From: Microbacterium sp. TPD7012
GTDB lineage: Bacteria; Actinomycetota; Actinomycetes; Actinomycetales; Microbacteriaceae
DNA: 64,000 nucleotides
NCBI RefSeq assembly: GCF_003075395.1
Contig: NZ_QDFV01000002.1
Span: 186,001-250,000, forward strand
Direction: 5' to 3'
The stretch's first letter is position 1. Each line of letters begins with the position of its first letter. A program made the translations under genes and the position numbers. The notes beneath the pieces are model-generated. The model was not told where the DNA came from, searched no databases, and saw only the letters and a list, made by a program, of their open reading frames with translations. This document shows, in pieces, positions 8,801 to 14,822 of the stretch.

Positions 8801-8879
8801 GATCGGCCTCGGTCTGCTCTTCATCGGCCGACGGGTGCCGGGGCGCAGGGACGCCGTGCCTAGTTCTGGATCAGCGTGA
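5823..8879 (+). CDS. Large membrane protein with extracellular glycoside-hydrolase-like (GH67/GH20-type) region
   Basis: 1018 residues. One membrane segment lies near residues 17-40. An alpha/beta domain follows (about 65-165) of the kind found ahead of GH20 and GH67 barrels (ending GYLLAGTPDALRIEAGEAGAARGIYDL). Then comes a long region resembling a TIM barrel (about 170-560), with segments such as DGYNAISFPGFVEF and LDGVLIRIGEAG. The last 280 residues (about 738-1018) hold six to eight membrane segments. The hydrolase assignment rests on my recognition of fold-level features, so family and catalytic residues are uncertain. A hydrolase joined to a polytopic domain is unusual. Its last 20 bases overlap the convergent VOC gene. 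Confidence 0.7.
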   Translation: MRAKTAVPEKSARARGILALIVVAVLLAAGAGVGLVVGDALGIRAQPAERMGGESRAVETVPASVPPPQITVVGAGGSERMRVAVDELDAALAGVETAGSATLTVVLVQPHVGAVDDEGYLLAGTPDALRIEAGEAGAARGIYDLAAAIRQGKDITAGIGTPVTSRLPFRMVDLGAVGVAADPAEWLPGTDYSHASKAFADVFLPEAPYIDEQALAAAYDDYDGYLRRVIADGYNAISFPGFVEFATFDEVDGVYADGDEHVAKALALREAFGPFWDRAEELGMKVFLRTDMLTLTSPLEAYLTDRFGTLDTTSPELWDVYAAGLDELYAAEPALDGVLIRIGEAGRVYDVAGWDYYSALAVTTPEAVRAMLTALTGQAEDSGREVIFRTWSVGVGAVGDMHTNAASYEAVLGGVDSPALIVSTKYTLGDFYSWLPLNDTLQQGEQRRIVEFQSRREFENNGAFPNDLGAEYAWALQELLASNDRIEGIWAWAQDGGPWRAGPMILYDKAGFWQLADLNSQLAVQLARDPDADPAEITEGWAREWFSDDPATVRAITDAMALSRTAIEQGLYIPPFAEQRVSAIGLEPPPMMWIFEWDILTGDSAVLDVIYTISRDRLDEAVQGGDVASDAVERMRALIEGTDPSTWRDAGLREAFLGSLDYEQDTLDLLGAYRATILHQAAWHDTLSADSYAAWQTARDAYTAQAAAHLAAYEGDVDHPAFNLTAAELGIERGDRDLAMAWMARVLLVLTAAWVLIGILSARTRLVRRPGAMAARATWVSSTRPWRAGESTLGMLRADHVLLVLVPGALLVATRAVQTSFLSWVHLAVTLGAWAVFVALLLVLFRGRWGWAVLATIGGVVVLRCALVLTALSFSGPGGYWFAFWTDPVRRSLYIAVAFALFVWLFVAVGWALAARIGARRATGAVLAAVGAGLAVPAAVIAVVGLERALTAWNDQMGLLPWGLSRILGITVYLDIPASTAWVAAGAGVVLTAIGLGLLFIGRRVPGRRDAVPSSGSA

Positions 8880-9222
8880 GCTGCGTGCCGTCGGTGTCGA
8901 TCAGGTAGCCGATCCGGAGTCCGGAGCTCTCGACGCGGGGTTCGTGCAGGCGCGGACGCCCTCGGTCGGCGATCGGCACGCCCGCCGCATGGATCGCCTG
9001 CCACAGCTCGTCCAGGTCGTCCACGCGGATCGTGCACTGATGGCTGCTGGTCAGCGGATCCACCTCGGGATGCGGGAAGAACTCGATCTCGACGGCGCCT
9101 CGTCGCAGGATCATCCAGCCGTCGTCTCGGAACGTCGGGCGGAAGCCGAAGCTCTCGTAGAAGCGCTGCGTGACGTCGAAGTCGCTCGACGGGAGGTTCG
9201 GGAGGGCGCGGTCCGAGGCCAT
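8860..9222 (-). CDS. VOC-superfamily (glyoxalase/bleomycin-resistance-like) protein
   Basis: 120 residues, the usual size for a single-module VOC protein. The beta-alpha-beta-beta-beta pattern is visible (LPSSDFDVTQRFYESFGF ... EIEFFPHPEV ... IRVDDLDELWQAIHAAGV ... GYLIDTDGTQLTLIQ). Such proteins bind metal and either sequester bleomycin-type drugs or catalyse small rearrangements; the substrate here is unknown. It is convergent with the membrane-protein gene and overlaps its 3' end by 20 bp. A leaderless -10 box supports the start. Confidence 0.85.
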   Translation of the reverse strand: MASDRALPNLPSSDFDVTQRFYESFGFRPTFRDDGWMILRRGAVEIEFFPHPEVDPLTSSHQCTIRVDDLDELWQAIHAAGVPIADRGRPRLHEPRVESSGLRIGYLIDTDGTQLTLIQN

Positions 9223-9228
9223 GTCGGC

Positions 9229-9234
9229 AGCCTA
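9229..9234 (-). promoter_or_regulatory. -10 box, leaderless promoter of the VOC gene
   Basis: TAGGCT, six bases, ATG at 9222. Confidence 0.6.
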
Positions 9235-9543
9235 GGCGCGAGGAGCCCGCGAGGGGGATGCCGGGTCGATCCGGCCGGGAAGGAACGGCAGCGCCGGCGC
9301 CCGGTACTCGAGCGCCGTGTCGTCGGGGGCGAGGGCGTACTCCGCCTGACCGAACCGCCAGAGCCGGTTGAACAGGAAGACGCCGACGGTCACGGTCTCG
9401 TCGGTCGGGACCTGCCAGGTTCCGAGTCCCCACTGGGTCGGCTGCCCTCTTCCGGCGAGCACGAGGGTGGGGCGGATGCCGGCATACAGCGCGAACCACG
9501 GCTTGTGCATGGTCAGCTCGATGCGGCGGGGGGATTCGGGCAT
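9232..9543 (-). CDS. Hypothetical 103-residue protein
   Basis: Not recognised as a named family. The protein is soluble and beta-rich, with conserved-looking Trp and Gly positions (KPWFALYAGIRPTLVLAGRGQPTQWGLGTWQV) and a VGVFLFNRLW core. I chose the ATG at 9543 because AGGAG precedes it; the frame is open further upstream, but that part has no coding character. Its stop overlaps the VOC promoter region by a few bases, so the two may be co-transcribed. Confidence 0.65.
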   Translation of the reverse strand: MPESPRRIELTMHKPWFALYAGIRPTLVLAGRGQPTQWGLGTWQVPTDETVTVGVFLFNRLWRFGQAEYALAPDDTALEYRAPALPFLPGRIDPASPSRAPRA

Positions 9544-9665
9544 GGTGCTCCTGCGATCGGCGAGACGCGTCGGATGCATCCTCTCATCCTCGCTGCGGGT
9601 GTTCTCGCGCCGGGTTCCCCTCGCGATCACGGGAGGCGACAATGAGGGTCAGCCGAAGGGAGCCG

Positions 9666-10346
9666 ATGATGAAGTTGCTGCTGACCTCGGGCGGCGTGAC
9701 CAATGCCTCGATCCGCGACGCCCTGATCGAGATGCTCGGCAAGCCGATCGAGCAGTGCACGGCCCTTCTCATCCCGACGGCGCAGTGGGGGCACCCGATG
9801 TGCTCGCCGTTTTCGGCGTGGAGGTCGGTCGCCGGCGGCTGGCCGGAGAGACAGGATCTCGTCGAGCTGGGATGGAAGTCGGTGGGGCTGCTCGAGCTCA
9901 CCGCTCTGCCGAGTGTCGGCCATGATCGGTGGGAGCCCTGGGTCAGAGATGCCGACGTCCTCCTGGTGGAGGGCGGAGAGGCGATCTACCTGGCCTACTG
10001 GATCCGGGAGTCGGGTCTCGAACGGCTGCTGCCGGAGCTGACCGACATGGTCTGGGTCGGGGTCAGCGGCGGCAGCATGGCCCTCACGCCCCGAATCGGC
10101 GCGGACTTCGCGGAGTGGCGGCCGGAGGAGGGCGACGAGGGCCTCGGCCTCGTGGACTTCTCGATCTTCCCGCACCTCGACTATCCCGGATGGGACTCCA
10201 ACACGGCGGAGCGCGCGCGTGAGTGGGCGACCGAGGTCGGGGGACCGGCGTATGCGATCGACGATCAGACGGCGATCGCCGTCATGGACGGCAGCGTTCG
10301 CGTCATCTCGGAAGGCAGCTGGTTCGCTCTTCCCGAAGAGGACTGA
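9666..10346 (+). CDS. Peptidase S51-type (dipeptidase E-like) / class I glutamine-amidotransferase-fold protein
   Basis: 226 residues, soluble. The sequence shows the S51 pattern: KLLLTSGGVTNASIRDAL at the start, LLVEGGEAIYLAYWIRESGL in the middle, and the nucleophile elbow GVSGGSMAL, where Ser replaces the Cys of amidotransferases. Family members cleave N-terminal Asp dipeptides or are uncharacterised relatives. I took the ATG at 9666, with GAAGGGAG just upstream; an in-frame ATG follows immediately and one lies eight codons earlier. It is divergent from the 103-residue gene. Confidence 0.82.
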   Translation: MMKLLLTSGGVTNASIRDALIEMLGKPIEQCTALLIPTAQWGHPMCSPFSAWRSVAGGWPERQDLVELGWKSVGLLELTALPSVGHDRWEPWVRDADVLLVEGGEAIYLAYWIRESGLERLLPELTDMVWVGVSGGSMALTPRIGADFAEWRPEEGDEGLGLVDFSIFPHLDYPGWDSNTAERAREWATEVGGPAYAIDDQTAIAVMDGSVRVISEGSWFALPEED

Positions 10347-10374
10347 CGGAACGAAGACGCCCCGAGGAGTCGCA

Positions 10375-10407
10375 GGCGTCTCGTCTCGCTTCGCTCGCTC
10401 GACGAAC
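10375..10407. repeat. Intergenic palindromic repeat, family B
   Basis: This stretch contains TCTCGCTTCGCTCGCTCGAC and can fold on itself. Its reverse complement matches 21954-21984, which lies inside the folE coding end, at most positions. It sits between the S51 peptidase stop and the tRNA terminator. Confidence 0.6.
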
Positions 10408-10429
10408 GGGAGCTCCGCCGGGGCAAAGC

Positions 10430-10464
10430 AAAACCCCCGCCATGTAGAAGCTAGGCGAGGGTTT
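10430..10464 (-). terminator. Rho-independent terminator of the tRNA operon
   Basis: The arms AAAACCCCCGCC and GGCGAGGGTTT pair with one mismatch. On the minus strand the stem ends in GGGGTTTTG. It lies 26 bp past the tRNA-Phe 3' end. A hairpin of this A-to-T type can also stop the convergent peptidase transcript. Confidence 0.75.
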
Positions 10465-10490
10465 CTAAGGTGATTGTAATGATCACCCTG

Positions 10491-10563
10491 TGGCTCCGAC
10501 GGGCGTCGATCCCGTGACCTCACGATTTTCAGTCGTGCGCTCTACCAACTGAGCTACAGAGCC
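10491..10563 (-). tRNA. tRNA-Phe (anticodon GAA)
   Basis: 73 bases. The acceptor arms GGCTCTG and CGGAGCC pair with one G-U. The D arm GTAGCTCAGTTGGTAGAGC, anticodon loop CTGAAAA and T arm with GGATCGACGCCC are all present. The discriminator is A and CCA is not encoded. It is the last gene of a Glu-Asp-Phe operon. Confidence 0.95.
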
Positions 10564-10631
10564 GAGCGACGGCGATGCTGTCGCTTCCTAGACGAAGAGC
10601 CCCCTCCGAAGAAAGAGCTCGACGCTTAGAG

Positions 10632-10705
10632 CGACCCTGACGGGACTTGAACCCGCGACCTCCGCCGTGACAGGGCGGCACGCTAACCAACTGCGCTACA
10701 GGGCC
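10632..10705 (-). tRNA. tRNA-Asp (anticodon GTC)
   Basis: 74 bases. The acceptor GGCCCTG pairs with CAGGGTC. The anticodon loop is CTGTCAC, the T loop GTTCAAG and the discriminator G. It is the middle gene of the tRNA operon. Confidence 0.95.
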
Positions 10706-10734
10706 ATACTTGTTTTCAATTATATCGGATGGAG

Positions 10735-10807
10735 TGACCCCAACGGGATTCGAACCCGTGCTACCGCCGTGAAAGGGCGGCGTCCTAGGCCGCTAAACGA
10801 TGGGGCC
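10735..10807 (-). tRNA. tRNA-Glu (anticodon TTC)
   Basis: 73 bases. The acceptor GGCCCCA pairs with TGGGGTC. The anticodon loop is CTTTCAC, the T loop GTTCGAA and the discriminator A. It is the first gene of the tRNA operon. The Glu-Asp-Phe order is common in actinobacteria. Confidence 0.95.
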
Positions 10808-10842
10808 GAGTCAGTCCCGGGGGACTTCCTTGCCGACGCTCA

Positions 10843-10848
10843 AGCATA
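10843..10848 (-). promoter_or_regulatory. Candidate -10 box of the tRNA operon
   Basis: TATGCT lies about 35 bases before the 5' end of tRNA-Glu. The -35 region is poor. Confidence 0.4.
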
Positions 10849-10959
10849 AGGGATGTTTCGGGCAAATCGCGAATCGAGGGCGCGGCGGCTTCCTCGACGG
10901 ACGGATCAGGAGGACGATGGACACGTCAGATGTGTCACGGCATCCGTATCCACACCCTG

Positions 10960-10987
10960 TTGCGGAAGTGAATGTTGTTGTTAGTGT
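10960..10987 (+). promoter_or_regulatory. Promoter of the second M23 peptidase
   Basis: TTGCGG (10960-10965), a 16-base spacer, and TAGTGT (10982-10987). The predicted start of transcription near 10994 lies after the ATG at 10991, which favours the GTG at 11018 as start codon. Confidence 0.5.
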
Positions 10988-11017
10988 GACATGTGTGAAA
11001 CCGGCGGAAGGGGCCGA

Positions 11018-12367
11018 GTGAACGACAGGAACACGCTGGATGCTGCTGAGGCTGCATCCGCGGAATGCGGCTGTGCACCCAGCCCGACAGAACAGCGCGC
11101 CTTCTCGAAGCCCGGGATCAGCCGTCGCGGTGCGCTCGGCATCGGCGTGCTCAGCGTCGTCGCGCTCAGTGCTTTCGGTGTCTCGTCCGGTGTCTCCGCC
11201 GCGTACGCCGCCTCGTACCCCAGCTGGGACGACGTGCAGGCCGCGAAGCAGAACGAGGCCGCCGCCGCCGCGGAGGTCACCCGTATCGAGGGCCTCATCC
11301 AGGCGCTGACCCAGAAGGTCGCCGAGACGCAGGCCGCCGCCAAGCTGGCGTCCGACGAGTTCTATGCCGCGCAGCAGGCCTACTTCGCCGCGATCGCGGA
11401 GGCCGACACGCTGCAGGCCAAGGCCGATGAGCAGTCCGCCATCGCCGTCGAGTCCGCGCGCAAGGCCGGACAGGTCGCTGCCCAGCTCTACCGCAACGGC
11501 GGAGACGACACGTCGCTCGAGCTGTTCTTCGCCGGATCCGCCGACAACGCCGACGAGCTCCTCGCCCGTCTCGGCACGATGGACAAGCTCCTCGAGTACA
11601 ACCAGTCGGTCTACGACGACGCCGTCGCCGCCCGCAACTCCGCGCAGTCCCTCAGCGACCAGGCCGTCGTCGCCCGCAACGAGCGGGACCGTCTGCAGAA
11701 GGTCGCCGAGGAGAAGATGCAGGCGGCGCAGCAGGCTGCGGATGCCGCGAAGGCCGCGCTCGAGGAGCAGTCGACCTACCTCGCGACCATGCAGGCGCAG
11801 CTCGCCGCTCTCAAGGACACCACCGCCACGACGGTCGCCGGATACCAGGCCGGAGTCGAGGCCGAGGCTCAGGCGCGGCGGGAACGAGAAGCGGCCGAGG
11901 CCGCGGCCAATGCCGGCGGCAACAGCGGCGGAGGAGGCACCCCGGGCACCGGAGGCTGGGTGCGCCCGCACGGCGGCGAGCGCAGCTCGGGCTACGGCCC
12001 CCGTTCGCAGCAGTGCAACTCCAACGGATGCTCGTCGAGCTGGCACTACGGCATCGATCTGGCGAACGGATGCGGCGCGGCGATCTACGCGGCCTACTCC
12101 GGGACCGTCGATGCCGCGTTCTACAACGGCGGCTACGGCAACTACGTCCGCATCCAGCACGGCTACGGGGTGGCCACGGGCTATGCGCACATCAAGCCGG
12201 GCGGATTCGCGGTCAGCAACGGCGACTGGGTCGAGGCCGGACAGGTCATCGCCTATGCGGGCAACACCGGCGGCTCCTTCGGATGCCACCTGCACTTCGA
12301 GGTCTACATCGACGGCCGCTACACGAACCCCGCCGACTTCATGGCTGACCGGAACATCTGGATCTGA
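11018..12367 (+). CDS. Secreted M23 peptidase with N-terminal coiled coil
   Basis: 449 residues. A twin-arginine-like signal (SRRGALGIGVLSVVAL) ends at an AYAAS cleavage region. A coiled coil (about 70-280) rich in Ala, Gln and Glu follows, then a Gly-rich linker and an M23 domain (about 310-445) with WHYGIDLANG and CHLHFEV, the zinc-binding His/Asp/His set. This layout matches EnvC- and RipC-like peptidoglycan hydrolases or activators acting in cell separation (inference). I place the start at GTG 11018, preceded by GGAAGGGG; an ATG at 10991 has no ribosome site and precedes the predicted transcript start. A strong terminator follows. Confidence 0.88.
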   Translation: MNDRNTLDAAEAASAECGCAPSPTEQRAFSKPGISRRGALGIGVLSVVALSAFGVSSGVSAAYAASYPSWDDVQAAKQNEAAAAAEVTRIEGLIQALTQKVAETQAAAKLASDEFYAAQQAYFAAIAEADTLQAKADEQSAIAVESARKAGQVAAQLYRNGGDDTSLELFFAGSADNADELLARLGTMDKLLEYNQSVYDDAVAARNSAQSLSDQAVVARNERDRLQKVAEEKMQAAQQAADAAKAALEEQSTYLATMQAQLAALKDTTATTVAGYQAGVEAEAQARREREAAEAAANAGGNSGGGGTPGTGGWVRPHGGERSSGYGPRSQQCNSNGCSSSWHYGIDLANGCGAAIYAAYSGTVDAAFYNGGYGNYVRIQHGYGVATGYAHIKPGGFAVSNGDWVEAGQVIAYAGNTGGSFGCHLHFEVYIDGRYTNPADFMADRNIWI

Positions 12368-12389
12368 GCGCCGTCGTCCTCGACGCCAG

Positions 12390-12422
12390 AAGACCCCCGG
12401 CCGCTGAGCGGCCGGGGGTCTT
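12390..12422 (+). terminator. Rho-independent terminator after the M23 peptidase
   Basis: A 15-bp perfect stem (AAGACCCCCGGCCGC and its complement) has a TGA loop and a TTCG tail. The outer A/T pairs make it plausible in both directions, so it could also serve the convergent ppa gene. Confidence 0.85.
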
Positions 12423-12427
12423 CGCTT

Positions 12428-12471
12428 CGACAGGCTCAGCGACCCATCAGTGACAGGTTCAGCGACCCATC
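12428..12471. repeat. Tandem half-copies of palindromic repeat family A
   Basis: CGACAGGCTCAGCGACCCATC and TGACAGGTTCAGCGACCCATC (21 bases each, two differences) start 23 bases apart, between the M23 peptidase terminator and the ppa stop. The same core occurs at 19231-19298, in serS and in the GH3 gene. Confidence 0.7.
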
Positions 12472-12485
12472 CGTGCGTCAGCGGG

Positions 12486-12977
12486 TCAGTGACCCTGCTC
12501 GCCGAAGCGGACGATCGCCTCGTCGAGGATGCGCTGCGCCTCAGCGGCGTCGCCCCACTCGTCGACCTTGACCCACTTGTTGGGCTCGAGGTCCTTATAG
12601 TGCTCGAAGAAGTGCGCGATCTCCTTCTTCGTGAACTCGGCGATGTCGCCGATGTCCTGGATGTGCGCCCAGCGCGGGTCCTTGGACAGCACGGCCACCA
12701 GCTTGTCGTCGCCGCCGGCCTCGTCGCTCATCTTGAGCACGGCCACGGGACGCACCTCGACGACGACGCCGGGGTAGATGGCGTGGTCGAGGAGCACGAG
12801 CACGTCGAGCGGGTCGCCGTCCTCGCCCAGGGTGTTGTCGAAGTAGCCGTAGTCGGCCGGGTACCCGAAGGTCGTGTAGAGCACGCGGTCGAGGTGCACT
12901 CGTCCGGTCTCGTGGTCGACCTCGTACTTCACGCGGCTGCCGCGCGGGATCTCGATGACGGCGTCGTGTGCGCCCAT
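12486..12977 (-). CDS. ppa: Inorganic pyrophosphatase, soluble family I
   Basis: 163 residues, a normal length for bacterial family I enzymes. It hydrolyses pyrophosphate to phosphate, driving biosynthetic reactions in the cytoplasm. The signature is visible: VIEIPRGSRVKYEVD at the start, YPADYGYF, and the metal-binding stretch GEDGDPLDVLVLLD. The ATG at 12977 has TGAGGAG about 6 bases upstream. It is monocistronic by spacing and shares a downstream repeat zone with the convergent peptidase. Confidence 0.97.
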   Translation of the reverse strand: MGAHDAVIEIPRGSRVKYEVDHETGRVHLDRVLYTTFGYPADYGYFDNTLGEDGDPLDVLVLLDHAIYPGVVVEVRPVAVLKMSDEAGGDDKLVAVLSKDPRWAHIQDIGDIAEFTKKEIAHFFEHYKDLEPNKWVKVDEWGDAAEAQRILDEAIVRFGEQGH

Positions 12978-13020
12978 GCGTGTGCTCCTCAGAAAAGACG
13001 GTTGGATGCCGCGGACCAGC

Positions 13021-13707
13021 CTACCCGCGTGCGCGGGGAGCGCCGGGTCCGTCGTCTCCGACGGTCTCCTCCGCGCGTCCCGGAGCCCGCCGGGTCCAGA
13101 GCCGGTTCAGCGCGTGGGCCAGGATGCCCGTGAGAAGCAGCAGGAACAGTGCGAAGTAGCCCTGGTCGCCGATGGCGACGGCGATCCCGAGCGCCAGGCC
13201 GAAGAGGATGATCGCCGCGACGTCGCCGGCCACGTCCTGCCGCACGCGTGCGATCGGCGCGCTCGTGAGGTCGGGATGCCGCAGCAGGTACAGCTTCGCC
13301 GCGAGGGTCGCGACCTGGGTGAGGATCAGCGTGCCGATGTAGACCGTCTCCTGCAGTGGGTCCGTGTCCATCTGCCCGAGCATCGCGGTCGGCACCGGCA
13401 GCCAGACGATCGTCGCCATCCACGCGATGTTGATCCAGAGCAGCGCAGGCGTGATCGCCGTGACCTCGGTGTACTGCCGGTGATGCTCCATCCAGAAGTT
13501 CGCGATGAGCAGGAAGCTGAGCGCGAAGCTGAACAGCTGCCCGCCGTTCTCGGCGAAGAACTCTCCGGTGGCGAGGCCCTTCGTGCCGGCATCCGACACC
13601 GCCTCCAGCAGCGGGAGGATCAGCAGCGTCATCGCGATCGCGACGACGGCGTCGGCGAACGCCTTGAAGCGCTCGGTCGAGAAGCGGAGGCTCGTGCGAT
13701 CGGTCAC
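13021..13707 (-). CDS. TMEM175-like (DUF1211) membrane protein, putative potassium channel
   Basis: 228 residues with six apparent membrane segments. The family motif is clear near the N-terminus: RFKAFADAVVAIAMTLLIL, matching RFxxFxDAVxAIxMTLL of bacterial TMEM175 relatives. Some of these form K+-conducting tetramers; function here is inferred. The start is GTG, placed by a leaderless -10 box six bases upstream. The C-terminus is short, Arg/Gly-rich and cytoplasmic. Confidence 0.85.
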   Translation of the reverse strand: MTDRTSLRFSTERFKAFADAVVAIAMTLLILPLLEAVSDAGTKGLATGEFFAENGGQLFSFALSFLLIANFWMEHHRQYTEVTAITPALLWINIAWMATIVWLPVPTAMLGQMDTDPLQETVYIGTLILTQVATLAAKLYLLRHPDLTSAPIARVRQDVAGDVAAIILFGLALGIAVAIGDQGYFALFLLLLTGILAHALNRLWTRRAPGRAEETVGDDGPGAPRARG

Positions 13708-13713
13708 GGCGCC

Positions 13714-13719
13714 AGACTA
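13714..13719 (-). promoter_or_regulatory. -10 box, leaderless promoter of the TMEM175-like gene
   Basis: TAGTCT, six bases, GTG at 13707. It fixes an otherwise ambiguous GTG start. Confidence 0.6.
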
Positions 13720-13738
13720 GACCGCTCGCGCTGACCTG

Positions 13739-14668
13739 TCAGGCATCGACGTCCGTCACCGCACCCAGGAGCTCGTCCTGCATGGCGGCCGTGCGGCGCC
13801 GGAGCGCATCGGCGACCGCGGCCACGGCCGGCTGGCGCAGCGAGTCGGGCCGCAGCACGAGCCAGTACGGCAGGCGCTCGGCGAACTCCTGCGGGAGGAG
13901 GCGCACCAGGTCCGGATGCCGGTCGGCGAGGAAGCACGGCAGGAAGCCGATCCCCGCCCCGGCCCTGGTGGCCTCGACGTGCACGAAGACGTTCGTGGAG
14001 CTGAGTGAATCCCGCATGCCGGGGACGAGGCGCCGCGGCGCATCGAGGACGTCGACCTGCAGCATCGAGTCGACGAAGTAGACCAGCGGATGCGCGCTCA
14101 ACTCGGTGATGCCGGCGGGCGTGCCGAACTCGTCCAGATAGCTGCGCGCGGCGTACATGCCCAGCGTGTAGTGACCGAGCAGGATCGCCTCGGCGCGGTG
14201 CACCTGCGGCTCGCCGACCACGACCTCCATGTCCAGACCGGAGCGGTGCTGGAGAGCGCGGCGGGTGACGTTGACGATCTCGACGCTGAGACGCGGATGC
14301 CTCCGGTGCAGCTGTGCGAGCGCGGGGGCGATGATGAACGCGCTGAACCCGTCGGTGGCGGAGATGCGCACGACGCCGGTGATCTGGTCGGACTGTTCGC
14401 CGTCTTCGTGGATGCTCGCCATCGCGGTCTCCACGTCTTCGGCGGCCCGCACGGCGCGACGCCCCAGGTCGGTCAGCTCCCACCCGCCCGGGGTGCGGGC
14501 CAGCGCCCGACCGCCGAGGCCGGCCTCCAGTGCGGCGATCCGACGCGAGACGGTCGTGTGGTTCAGCCCGAGGCTCTCTCCGGCGGTCGTGAAGCGCCCG
14601 GTCCGCGACACGGCGAGCAGGATCAGCAGATCGTCAGGGCTGGCGGAGCTTCCGGGCGATGCGTTCAC
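13739..14668 (-). CDS. LysR-family transcriptional regulator
   Basis: 309 residues from GTG 14668, the usual LysR length. The winged-helix DNA-binding domain is at the N-terminus (LLILLAVSRTGRFTTAGESLGLNHTTVSRRIAALE, about 14-48), followed by a periplasmic-binding-like effector domain. It is divergent from the MHS transporter and dehydrogenase genes and most likely controls them. An in-frame ATG at 14707 would give a 25-residue leader, but that stretch overlaps an inverted repeat (14680-14714) better read as the regulator's binding site, so I prefer the GTG. Confidence 0.88.
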   Translation of the reverse strand: MNASPGSSASPDDLLILLAVSRTGRFTTAGESLGLNHTTVSRRIAALEAGLGGRALARTPGGWELTDLGRRAVRAAEDVETAMASIHEDGEQSDQITGVVRISATDGFSAFIIAPALAQLHRRHPRLSVEIVNVTRRALQHRSGLDMEVVVGEPQVHRAEAILLGHYTLGMYAARSYLDEFGTPAGITELSAHPLVYFVDSMLQVDVLDAPRRLVPGMRDSLSSTNVFVHVEATRAGAGIGFLPCFLADRHPDLVRLLPQEFAERLPYWLVLRPDSLRQPAVAAVADALRRRTAAMQDELLGAVTDVDA

Positions 14669-14679
14669 ATCTGCAATTC

Positions 14680-14714
14680 TGCACCACGCCTCTGCTTGAC
14701 TGGTCATTGGTGCA
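14680..14714. promoter_or_regulatory. Candidate LysR binding site between divergent genes
   Basis: TGCACCA (14680-14686) and TGGTGCA (14708-14714) form a perfect 7-bp inverted repeat with a 21-base gap. It lies between the LysR gene and the transporter gene. A CATACT -10-like box for the transporter follows at 14731-14736. Confidence 0.4.
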
Positions 14715-14822
14715 CAGCATCCGTCGTGCCCATACTGGCTGGGGCTTCCCCCTCCCGAGGGAGCGCGGGGCCAGGGCAGCAGCTGTCGATGCGGACACTG
14801 CAGAACACGAAGGAGTGCACCC

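Noticed and set aside
10375..10407. Palindrome read as a terminator of the S51 peptidase.
   Set aside because: No T-run follows and it matches the sequence inside folE, so it is better called a repeat.
10991..11017. ATG at 10991 as start of the second M23 peptidase.
   Set aside because: It lacks a ribosome site and lies upstream of the predicted transcription start; the GTG at 11018 has GGAAGGGG before it.
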